Below, piece by piece: positions 24,866-32,397 of a stretch of DNA of 64,000 nucleotides. The first letter of the stretch is position 1, and the number at the start of each line of letters is the position of its first letter. The position numbers and the translations under genes were made by a program. Under the pieces are notes generated by a model. That model worked only from the letters and a program-made list of their open reading frames with translations, was not told the origin of the DNA and searched no databases. This DNA comes from DATEPR01 sp036491115 (lineage in GTDB: Bacteria; Actinomycetota; Actinomycetes; Mycobacteriales; Pseudonocardiaceae), in the NCBI GenBank assembly GCA_036491115.1, contig DASXCQ010000038.1, positions 62,001 to 126,000 on the forward strand, read 5' to 3'.

Positions 24866-24998
24866 ATTGACCTGCTCGACCCGGAATCGTGGCGGGACCG
24901 TGACCCCGTAGGCTTCCGGTTCTCCGGACAGGTCGACGTGGGAAACAGTGTTGCCCACCGGAGTGCAGTGCTGGAGTTGCAGTGGCCGGGGAGGTCGC

Positions 24999-26300
24999 AT
25001 GGCTCAGGACATCGTCCCGATCGAGCTCGGGCTACCGCAGGGTGACGTCGTCACGCTGTGGGCGCCCCGCTGGCGGGAGGACGGCGAGGAGTGGGAGGCG
25101 TTCCTCGGTCACGAGGAGGACCTCTACGCGTTCTCCGACACGGCACATCTGGCCGCGTTCGTCCGCACCGCGGAGGAGCACGACCTGACCGATCACCCCG
25201 CGTGGCACGTGGTTCCCGCGCTGTCGGTCGCGGAGCTGACCCCGGACGAGGAGCACCAGTACGACCTGGTCGGCGTGCCAGAGCTGGTCGCGGAGGACCC
25301 GGACACCTGGGTGCTGTCCGAGCTGGCCGACATCGTCGCGATGGTGCGCTCGCTCGCCGACGTCTGCGAGCTGGACGAGATCATCACGATCCTCGACTCG
25401 TCGACCGCCTTCACGCTGTTGGAGCAGGGCACGCTGCCGTTCTCCGGCCGGGAGGGCGCGATCCTGTGGACCGAGCTGTCCGAGGTGGTCGCGGAGAAGT
25501 GGGACGAGGTCCTGGACGCGATCGACGAGGTCGTCACCGCGCCCGAGGTGGACAAGGCGGCGCTGGCCACCGCCCAGACCGAACTCGCCGAGCTGGAAGC
25601 ACAACTGGCCGAGGCCGAGGAGGCCGACGCCGACGAGGACGACGACATCGAGACCGTCGACGCCGACGACGAGGCCGAGTCGGAGGAGTCCGAAGCCGAC
25701 GAGGAAGAAGCCGACGAGGAAGAGGAAGAGCCGGAACCGCTGGGTTTCTGGGGCGAGGCCGGCATCGACCCGATCAAGATCATCACGGCGAGCTCCGAGC
25801 ACTACACGCTGCGCTGCTACCTCGACGAGGACCCGCTGTTCTTCGGCTCCAAAGGCAAGATCGACGTGTTCCGCTCGCCGAGGGCGTTGGCCAGGCACAT
25901 CGCGGACGCCACCGCCGACGGCGAGGGCAACGACCTCGCGCAGGTCTCCACGTGGGGCGACGTGGTCACCGCGGCCATCGACGGCACGCTGACGATCGAG
26001 ATCGAGGACGGCAACACCTATGTGCTGCCCGGTATCGCCGAGGACATCGCGGAGGGACCGGACGCCGTCGACCCGACGCAACTGGAACTCGCGGTGGAAC
26101 TGCTCACCGACGCGGCCGAGTGGGCTGGCGACGACAGCGTGACCACCGCGCTGGCACAGTCGGAGAGCCTGGGCTGGCTGGTGTCGTTCGTGTTGCGGCC
26201 GGACCCGTCGCGGCTGGCGCCCAGTGCTCCGTTCGACAAGGAGGAGGCCGCGTGGCGCGGTCTGCTCGACGCGTTCGAGGAGCGCATCCGCACCCACTGA
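24999..26300 (+). CDS. Highly acidic cytoplasmic protein of unknown function
   Basis: The 433-residue product begins MAQDIVPIELGLPQGDVVTLWAPRWREDGEEWEAFLGHEEDLYAF. Around residues 198-250 there is a run of Glu/Asp/Ala/Ser (25,592-25,740) that splits two globular halves; both halves contain a similar motif about allocating LAAFVRTA / LARHIADA segments, suggesting an internal duplication. There is no signal or membrane segment. Homologues in Pseudonocardiaceae are, as I recall, often auto-labelled primosomal protein, but nothing in the sequence supports a primosome role. ATG start with GGGGAGG 5 nt upstream. Confidence 0.8.
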   Translation: MAQDIVPIELGLPQGDVVTLWAPRWREDGEEWEAFLGHEEDLYAFSDTAHLAAFVRTAEEHDLTDHPAWHVVPALSVAELTPDEEHQYDLVGVPELVAEDPDTWVLSELADIVAMVRSLADVCELDEIITILDSSTAFTLLEQGTLPFSGREGAILWTELSEVVAEKWDEVLDAIDEVVTAPEVDKAALATAQTELAELEAQLAEAEEADADEDDDIETVDADDEAESEESEADEEEADEEEEEPEPLGFWGEAGIDPIKIITASSEHYTLRCYLDEDPLFFGSKGKIDVFRSPRALARHIADATADGEGNDLAQVSTWGDVVTAAIDGTLTIEIEDGNTYVLPGIAEDIAEGPDAVDPTQLELAVELLTDAAEWAGDDSVTTALAQSESLGWLVSFVLRPDPSRLAPSAPFDKEEAAWRGLLDAFEERIRTH

Positions 26301-26315
26301 GCCACAGTGGACCCG

Positions 26316-27536
26316 CTAGGTCCACTCGCGGAAGGCGGCCTCGGCCCGAACCGGGGTCAGCACGATGGCCAGCAGTGGGCAGATCGCGGCACACGCGAAC
26401 GCGGTGGCGTAGCCGTGGGCGCCGATGATCAGGCCGAGCACCGGCGGGGTCAGCGACGCGGCCACGTTCTGCGCGGTGTTCTGCGTCCCCAGCGCCCGGC
26501 CCGCCCATGCGGAACCGGCGAACTCGGCGGTCGCGGTATAGCCCAATCCGTTGTCCGCCACCGTGATCACGGCGCCGACAGCCAGTGCGAACACCACGAC
26601 CCAGGGCCACGTGACGTCGCCGAGCGCGGCCAGTAGCAGAACCGCGGCGCTGGCCACGGCCAACTGCCGCATCGGCCGCAGCCTGCTGCCCACCCGGTCG
26701 GACCAGAAACCGCTGCCCAGCCTGCCGAACGCACCGGCCAACTGGATCGCCGCCAGGAAGGCACCCGCTGTGGTCGCGGCCCAGTCCTGCCGGCTGACCA
26801 GGTACTCCAACCCGAACGCCGCCACCACGAACTGCGGCACGACGAGCATCGCGCTGGCGCTGTGCAGCCGCCACAACACCGGTGACCGGTACGGCGACCG
26901 CGCCCGCACGCCCGGCTTGACCGGCGGCCGGGGTGGGTCCACCAGGAACAGCACGCCGATCACGGCACACACCAGGCACAGTGCGGTGGGCAGCAGCAGC
27001 GCGCTGCGGTACGACATTCCCCTTACCAGCAAAGGTAAGGACAACGCGGAGAACGCGACACCGAGTGGCTGCGCCATCTGCCGGACGCTCATCGCGACGC
27101 CCCGCTCGTGCACGGCGAACCAGCCCATCACCGCCCGGCCGCTGGCCACATTGACCGACGCGCCGAACGCGCCTGCCACCCCGACCAGCACCACGAACCC
27201 GACCATGCCGTGCATGACGAGAATCGCCACCAGTGCCGCGATCCCGCAGCCGGCCAGGCCGAGCGTGATGGCCAGCCGCTCGCCGAACCGGTCGGCGAAC
27301 GCGCCCCAGCCGATCAGGGTGAGCAGCAGGCCGACGGTGGGCGCGGCCACGACGATGCCGACCGCCGCCAGTGACAGGTGTTCGGCGGCGCGGATGTTCG
27401 GGACCAGGTAGGGCAGGCCGTAGATGAACGCGGACGTCGCCGCCTGGGACGCGACACCGATGGCGAGGATCCCCCAACGCCGCCGGTTGGCCGGCTTCGC
27501 GGGTGCCGTCGTCGGTTCCGCGTCCACGTCCTCCAC
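26316..27536 (-). CDS. Major facilitator superfamily transporter
   Basis: The 406-residue protein has about twelve hydrophobic segments and the MFS motif GWGAFADRFGERLAITLG between helices 2 and 3, with a second copy (GRLGSGFWSDRVGSRLRP) between helices 8 and 9. The layout resembles CynX/NarK-like or sugar-phosphate-type MFS members; substrate is unknown. The GTG at 27536 is preferred over TTG at 27542 because GGGAG lies 6 nt upstream of it. It is 79 nt downstream of the adenosine deaminase gene on the same strand, so a nucleoside or base substrate is conceivable. Confidence 0.88.
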   Translation of the reverse strand: MEDVDAEPTTAPAKPANRRRWGILAIGVASQAATSAFIYGLPYLVPNIRAAEHLSLAAVGIVVAAPTVGLLLTLIGWGAFADRFGERLAITLGLAGCGIAALVAILVMHGMVGFVVLVGVAGAFGASVNVASGRAVMGWFAVHERGVAMSVRQMAQPLGVAFSALSLPLLVRGMSYRSALLLPTALCLVCAVIGVLFLVDPPRPPVKPGVRARSPYRSPVLWRLHSASAMLVVPQFVVAAFGLEYLVSRQDWAATTAGAFLAAIQLAGAFGRLGSGFWSDRVGSRLRPMRQLAVASAAVLLLAALGDVTWPWVVVFALAVGAVITVADNGLGYTATAEFAGSAWAGRALGTQNTAQNVAASLTPPVLGLIIGAHGYATAFACAAICPLLAIVLTPVRAEAAFREWT

Positions 27537-27565
27537 GACCAACTCCCACCATCTGGGATCATTGT

Positions 27566-27590
27566 CCTGACCATTGGACGTTAGGTCAGG
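27566..27590. promoter_or_regulatory. Inverted repeat upstream of the MFS gene
   Basis: CCTGACC (27566-27572) and GGTCAGG (27584-27590) form a 7-bp inverted repeat with an 11-bp spacer, 30 nt upstream of the transporter start and just after the add stop. Candidate operator for an unidentified regulator, or a weak hairpin separating the two genes. Confidence 0.35.
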
Positions 27591-27615
27591 TCGCGGCGCC
27601 GGCGCAATCAGCCGT

Positions 27616-28734
27616 TCACATCGTGGTCGGCGCCGATCTGCCGATGAGCCGGGCGTAGGCAGGCTTGATCACGTCGTTGATGATCTCCAGCCGCTCGTCG
27701 AAGCCGATGAACGCGGACTTCATCGCGTTCACCGAGAACCACTGCAGGTCGGCCCAGTCGTACCCGAAGGCGTCGATCAGCGCGGCGAACTCGCTGGTCA
27801 GCGAGCAGTGGCTCATCAGGCGGTTGTCGGTGTTGACGGTGACCCGGAACCGCAGCCGGGTGAGCAGGCCGATCGGATGCTCGCCGATGGAGGTGGCGGC
27901 GCCGGTCTGCAGGTTGGACGTGGGGCACATCTCCAACGGGATGCGCCGGTCGCGCACGTAGCCGGCCAGCGGACCGAGGTGGACGGTGCCATCGGCGGAC
28001 ACCTTGATGTCGTCCACGATGCGCACGCCGTGGCCGAGCCGTTCCGCGCCGCAGTGCTGGATCGCCTCCCAGATGGACGGCAGCCCGAACGCCTCGCCCG
28101 CGTGAATGGTGAAGTGGGCGTTCTGCTGGCGCAGGTACTCGAAGGCGTCCAGGTTCCTGGTGGGCGGGTAGCCGGCCTCCGGGCCCGCGATGTCGAATCC
28201 GACGACGCCGACGTCCCGGTAGCGCACGGCCAGTTCGGCGATCTCCATCGAGCGGGCGTTCTGCCGCAGTGCACAGAGCAGGGTGCTGACCCTGATCCGC
28301 TTCCCGGCGCCGGCGGCCAGCCGCTCGCCCTCACGGAAGCCGGTCTGCACGGCCTGCACCACGGCGTCCAGGTCCAGGCCACCCTCGACGTGCAGCTCGG
28401 GGGCGTAGCGGACCTCGGCGTAGACGACACCGTCGGCGGCCAGGTCCTGCACGCACTCGGCGGCCACCCGGACCAGAGCGGCCTCGTCCTGCATGACGGC
28501 GCAGGTGTGGGCGAACGTCTCCAGATAGCGGACCAGGGAGCCGGAGTCGGCCGCCGAGGCGAACCAGGTACCCAGTTCGACCGGGTCGGTGGTGGGCAGC
28601 TGGCGGTAGCCGGCGGCCTCGGCCAACTCGATCACGGTCGCCGGTCGGAGCCCGCCGTCCAGGTGGTCGTGCAGCAGCACCTTGGGGGCGTCGAGCAGGG
28701 CGGATCCGGTCAGCGGGATGGTCGGGTTCGACAT
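27616..28734 (-). CDS. add: Adenosine deaminase
   Basis: Add deaminates adenosine and deoxyadenosine to (deoxy)inosine, the substrate of the phosphorylase at 9.5 kb. The 372-residue zinc enzyme shows LLHDHLDGGLRP (two zinc histidines), EVRYAPELH, FDIAGPEAGYPP, HAGEAFGLPSIWEA (zinc His and catalytic Glu), LGHGVRI (catalytic His) and VTVNTDNRLMS (zinc Asp). ATG start; TACCGT (28746-28741) ends 6 nt upstream with no Shine-Dalgarno, so the mRNA is probably leaderless. Read with cdd, deoA, punA and deoC it completes a nucleoside degradation set. Confidence 0.96.
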   Translation of the reverse strand: MSNPTIPLTGSALLDAPKVLLHDHLDGGLRPATVIELAEAAGYRQLPTTDPVELGTWFASAADSGSLVRYLETFAHTCAVMQDEAALVRVAAECVQDLAADGVVYAEVRYAPELHVEGGLDLDAVVQAVQTGFREGERLAAGAGKRIRVSTLLCALRQNARSMEIAELAVRYRDVGVVGFDIAGPEAGYPPTRNLDAFEYLRQQNAHFTIHAGEAFGLPSIWEAIQHCGAERLGHGVRIVDDIKVSADGTVHLGPLAGYVRDRRIPLEMCPTSNLQTGAATSIGEHPIGLLTRLRFRVTVNTDNRLMSHCSLTSEFAALIDAFGYDWADLQWFSVNAMKSAFIGFDERLEIINDVIKPAYARLIGRSAPTTM

Positions 28735-29111
28735 GGCGACACGGTACTCCGAAGCCGGAAAATGCAGCTGCGGACGATCATGGACGTGTAGGCTGCGAAG
28801 CGCGTGTTACCGGGGTGCCGAGAAGTCCACTCGAACGGGCGAACGACGGCGGAGACGGGTGGTCCATCGACGGCAACGAGCGATCAACTGCTCACCCGGG
28901 CTTCACTCGACCAGTGATCGGGTTACCGAGGGCCCGTTCGGCAGAAGATCAACTAGGCCATTCGCGGCGTTCGTTGCCCCCACTCGGGGCACTCACGGCT
29001 ACCAAGCTGTGACGAACGGCCGGGGTGCGTGCGTGCCGCCACCCGACAGTGGCTAGGCTCGGGTCTCCCCTCCCCCGGGGCTCCCCTCCCCACGGACGAA
29101 GGCTTGTTGCC
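28735..29111. other. Divergent intergenic region between add and the coiled-coil gene
   Basis: About 375 bases with promoter signals at both ends: TACCGT for add on the minus strand, and TAGGCT at 29054-29059 as a possible -10 for the plus-strand gene, giving it a leader of roughly 45 nt. A pyrimidine-rich stretch (29067-29092) precedes the coding start. Short frames here look non-coding. Confidence 0.45.
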
Positions 29112-30422
29112 GTGAACGAGAACAACACGATGTCTTTCGACCGCATGCGCAACATGCTCAACCGTGCGGCCGAAGTACGCGAGAGCGAACAGCAGCAGAT
29201 TTTCGACGCGCTGGACGAGATCCACGCGCGGCTGCAGCCGGTCGAGTCCCTCGGCGCCGTCCGCAAGCGGCTGTCCGAGCTGCCGGACCGGACCGAGGTC
29301 AGCGTGCTGGCCGAGCGCCTGGACGAGGCGCTGGCCAAGCTGGAGGCCCAGGACTCGGCGATCGGCGTGCTCAGCCGGTCGGTCGACTCGATGGTGGATC
29401 GGCTGGCCAAGCCGTTCGCCCAGCTGGACGGCCGGTTGGACGGCGTGTCCGGCCGCTTCGAGGGTGTCGCCGGCCGGATGGACGGCTTGGAGGACAAGCT
29501 CTCCGGCATCCACAAGCGCATCGACGACGTCGACGGCCACCTCGACAAGCAGGACGGCAAGCTGGACAGCCTGCCGCGCGAGGTGCACGTGCCGCTGCGG
29601 GAGCGGTTGGAGATCCTCGAGACCGCGCTGCGCAGCCGCATCGACGAGGTCGGCGAAGGCGTGCACGAGCACATGGACGGAACGCGCGAGGCGCTGTACC
29701 GGTCCGTGACCGAGTCGACCTCGGCGGTCGGTTCGGCCGTGGACAAGGCCGCCGAGTCGCTGCACGGTCGGTTCGCCCAGGCCCACGACGCGCTCGCCGC
29801 GACCGTCGGCCAGGCCCAGGACGCCGTCGCGGCGCGGGTCGGCGAGTCGCACGACCACCTGGCGCAGTCGCACGACGCCCTGGCCGCGAAGGTCGACGAG
29901 ACCGCCGCGACGCTGCGGGCCGGTGTGGACGAGGCGCGCGACGCGCTGCAGGCCACCGTCGACGCCGCGAGCGGCGACATGGCCGCCAAGGTCGAGGCCA
30001 CGGACCCGACGGACCGCCTGGCCGCGCTGACCGACCGGTTGGAGCAGGTGACCAGCAGGCTCGACGCGATGGCCGCCCGGATCGACGCGGTCGAGAGCGG
30101 GATCGGCGGTCGCCTCGGCGAGCTGTCCACCAGCGTGGAGCAGGGCCTGCACCAGGTACGCGGCACTGTCTCGGCCCGCCCCGACGCGGACGCACTGGCG
30201 TCGCTGATGCGTGGGGCGAACGAGGAGTCCGAGCGCCGGCACGCCGGCCAGTTGGACGAGGCGATGGCCACGTTCGCCGAGCTGATCCTCGGTGGCGGCG
30301 GCCCGACCCCGCCCCCGCCGCCCACGGCCCTGCCCAGGCAGCAACGCCGCGCCCGCGGCCCCAAGCCGAAGACGAACGGCAAGGAGCTGGACCTGGCCGA
30401 CGACATGGCAGAAGGCGCCTGA
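29112..30422 (+). CDS. Long coiled-coil / apolipoprotein-like protein
   Basis: The 436-residue protein is almost entirely alpha-helical heptad and undecad repeats: repeated LDGRLDGVSGRFEGVAGRMDGLEDKL, then AHDALAATVGQAQDAVAARV and similar segments. After about residue 385 comes a glycine/proline hinge (GGGGPTPPPPP) and a basic tail (RQQRRARGPKPKTNGK). It has no signal or membrane helix. Such proteins resemble cytoskeletal or nucleoid-associated filaments of actinomycetes, but I cannot assign a family. GTG start at 29112; an in-frame ATG lies 18 nt later. A strong terminator follows directly at 30436-30473. Confidence 0.78.
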   Translation: MNENNTMSFDRMRNMLNRAAEVRESEQQQIFDALDEIHARLQPVESLGAVRKRLSELPDRTEVSVLAERLDEALAKLEAQDSAIGVLSRSVDSMVDRLAKPFAQLDGRLDGVSGRFEGVAGRMDGLEDKLSGIHKRIDDVDGHLDKQDGKLDSLPREVHVPLRERLEILETALRSRIDEVGEGVHEHMDGTREALYRSVTESTSAVGSAVDKAAESLHGRFAQAHDALAATVGQAQDAVAARVGESHDHLAQSHDALAAKVDETAATLRAGVDEARDALQATVDAASGDMAAKVEATDPTDRLAALTDRLEQVTSRLDAMAARIDAVESGIGGRLGELSTSVEQGLHQVRGTVSARPDADALASLMRGANEESERRHAGQLDEAMATFAELILGGGGPTPPPPPTALPRQQRRARGPKPKTNGKELDLADDMAEGA

Positions 30423-30435
30423 CCCGAGCGAAGCA

Positions 30436-30473
30436 ACGCCCCGGCCACCTTCCGATGAAGGTGACCGGGGCGT
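30436..30473. terminator. Rho-independent bidirectional terminator
   Basis: A 17-bp stem (30436-30452 with 30457-30473, arms ACGCCCCGGCCACCTTC and its complement, one C-A mismatch) has a CGAT tetraloop and is followed by TTTCG. It lies 13 nt after the coiled-coil stop and would block read-through towards deoA; deoA converges from the other side 230 nt away. Confidence 0.88.
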
Positions 30474-30703
30474 TTCGCATGACTGGCCGGCCATCGCGCG
30501 CCGGACTCCGAGCCGTACCCGCCGACGCACGGCGAGCGCTCGGGCTGATGCGCGGCGAGCGGCTTGGGCCACAGCGGCTCGCTTCCCGCCCAAAGGCGTC
30601 TGGCGCGTTTCACCTGACGCCTGGTCATCGCGTGTCGAGCAGCGCCCGAGCACGCCCCGCGCCGGAGATCGCTGGGGTGCTTCCGCATGCCGCATGCGCC
30701 CGA

Positions 30704-31999
30704 CTAGTGCGTGCCGGTCAGCGGGCTGCGGAGGACGTCCTGGACCAGGTCGGTCGGGGGTGGTGGGGTTTCGCCGATCTCGTAGGCCGCCACCAGTGCC
30801 TCGTGCGCGGCCGGGATCGTGTTCGGGCGGTTGGTGCGCAGTTCCAGGATCGGCTGGCCCTTTGCCACCTGCTCACCCGGCTTCACCCGGCAGATGATGC
30901 CCGCCGCCGGATCCACCTCGTCCTCTTTTCGGGCCCGACCCGCTCCCAGCCGCCATGCCGCGATTCCCACCGCGTAAGCGTCCAGTTTGGTCAGGACACC
31001 GGCCTCTGGCGCCACCATTGTTTCCGTCGTTTCCGCCCTGGGCAGCTCGGCTTCCGGGTCGCCGCCCTGCGCCGCGATCATGCGGCACCAGGTTTCGTAT
31101 GCGGCACCGGATGCCAGAATCTTCGCCGGGTCCACATCGGACAGACCTGCCAGCGCGAGCATTTCCCGTGCCAGCGCCACCGTCAGCTCCACCACGTCCG
31201 CCGGGCCCGCGCCTTTCAGGACCTCCACCGACTCCGCCACCTCCACCGCGTTGCCGACCGCAGTCCCCAATGGCACCGACATATCCGTCAACAACGCGCT
31301 GATCTGGACACTGTGCTGGCCGCCGATACCGACCAGTGCGCCGGCCAGTTCCCGTGCCCTGTCGAACGTTTTCATGAACGCGCCGGATCCGACCTTCACG
31401 TCCAGGACCAGGCCGCCCGCGCCTTCCGCGATCTTCTTGCTCATGATCGAGCTGGCGATCAACGGGATCGACTCGACGGTGCCGGTGACGTCCCGCAGCG
31501 CGTACAGCTTGCGGTCGGCCGGTGCCAACGTCGGGGTGGTCGCGCAGACCACGGCGCCCACCTCGTTCAGCTGGCGCACGATCTCGTCCGACGACAACCG
31601 CGCCCGCCAGCCGGGAATCGACTCCAGTTTGTCCAGCGTGCCGCCGGTGTGGCCCAGTCCCCTGCCGGACAGCTGGGGGACCGCGGCCCCACAGGTCGCC
31701 ACCAGTGGCGCCAGCGGCAGGGTGATCTTGTCGCCCACGCCACCCGTCGAGTGCTTGTCCACCGTGGGCCGGTGCACGCCGGACAGGTCAAGGCGTTCGC
31801 CGGACTCGATCATCGCGGCCGTCCACCTCGACGTCTCGGCCGCGTCCATACCGTTGCAGCACACGGCCATCGCCAGGGCCGCCATCTGCTCGTCGGCCAC
31901 CTCGCCCCGGGTGTACGCGTCGACGACCCAGTCGATCTGGTCGTCGGTCAACCGGCCGCCGTCCCGCTTGGCGATGATGACGTCCACTGCGGAGATCAT
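30704..31999 (-). CDS. deoA: Thymidine phosphorylase
   Basis: DeoA (pyrimidine-nucleoside phosphorylase) cleaves thymidine and deoxyuridine to base plus deoxyribose 1-phosphate. The 431-residue protein has the family signature SGRGLGHTGGTLDKLESIPG, KHSTGGVGDKITLPLAP (phosphate site), LYALRDVTGTVESIPLIASSIMSKK, and the C-terminal swivelling domain ending in RTNRPNT. ATG at 31999 gives MISAVDVIIAKRDGG; a GTG at 32008 overlaps the cdd stop as GTGA and may be the real, coupled start, adding three residues. Last gene of the nucleoside uptake operon. Confidence 0.95.
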   Translation of the reverse strand: MISAVDVIIAKRDGGRLTDDQIDWVVDAYTRGEVADEQMAALAMAVCCNGMDAAETSRWTAAMIESGERLDLSGVHRPTVDKHSTGGVGDKITLPLAPLVATCGAAVPQLSGRGLGHTGGTLDKLESIPGWRARLSSDEIVRQLNEVGAVVCATTPTLAPADRKLYALRDVTGTVESIPLIASSIMSKKIAEGAGGLVLDVKVGSGAFMKTFDRARELAGALVGIGGQHSVQISALLTDMSVPLGTAVGNAVEVAESVEVLKGAGPADVVELTVALAREMLALAGLSDVDPAKILASGAAYETWCRMIAAQGGDPEAELPRAETTETMVAPEAGVLTKLDAYAVGIAAWRLGAGRARKEDEVDPAAGIICRVKPGEQVAKGQPILELRTNRPNTIPAAHEALVAAYEIGETPPPPTDLVQDVLRSPLTGTH

Positions 32000-32004
32000 G
32001 GCGC

Positions 32005-32394
32005 TCACGGTAGCTGGGCCGGGCCGAACGCGTCGGGGAGCACCTCGCTCATCGGCCGCACGCCACCGGGCGTGTCCATCAGGCAGTCCGGGCCACCCAA
32101 CTCGTACAGGATCTGCCGGCACCGACCGCACGGCATCAGCAGGTCACCGTCACCGCTGCGGCACGCCACCGCGACGAACCAGCCCCCGCCGGTCAGCCGC
32201 AACTGGCCGGCCATCGTGCACTCCGCGCACAACGTCAACCCGTACGACGCGTTCTCCACGTTGCACCCGGCGACCACCCGGCCGTCGTCGCACAACGCCG
32301 CCGAACCCACCAGCAGACCGGAGTAGGGCGCGTACGCACCCTGGGCCGCGACCTGCGCCGCCGACCGCAGCGCGTCCCAGTCGACCGTCGTCAT
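32005..32394 (-). CDS. cdd: Cytidine deaminase
   Basis: Cdd converts cytidine and deoxycytidine to uridine and deoxyuridine, feeding deoA and, through uracil, upp. The 129-residue tetrameric-type enzyme has the zinc motifs CAEC (with the catalytic Glu) and PCGRC, plus the substrate-binding segment GCNVENASYGLTLCAE. ATG start lies 3 nt after the permease stop, and its own stop overlaps a potential deoA start, so translation is coupled along the operon. Confidence 0.95.
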   Translation of the reverse strand: MTTVDWDALRSAAQVAAQGAYAPYSGLLVGSAALCDDGRVVAGCNVENASYGLTLCAECTMAGQLRLTGGGWFVAVACRSGDGDLLMPCGRCRQILYELGGPDCLMDTPGGVRPMSEVLPDAFGPAQLP

Positions 32395-32397
32395 GCG

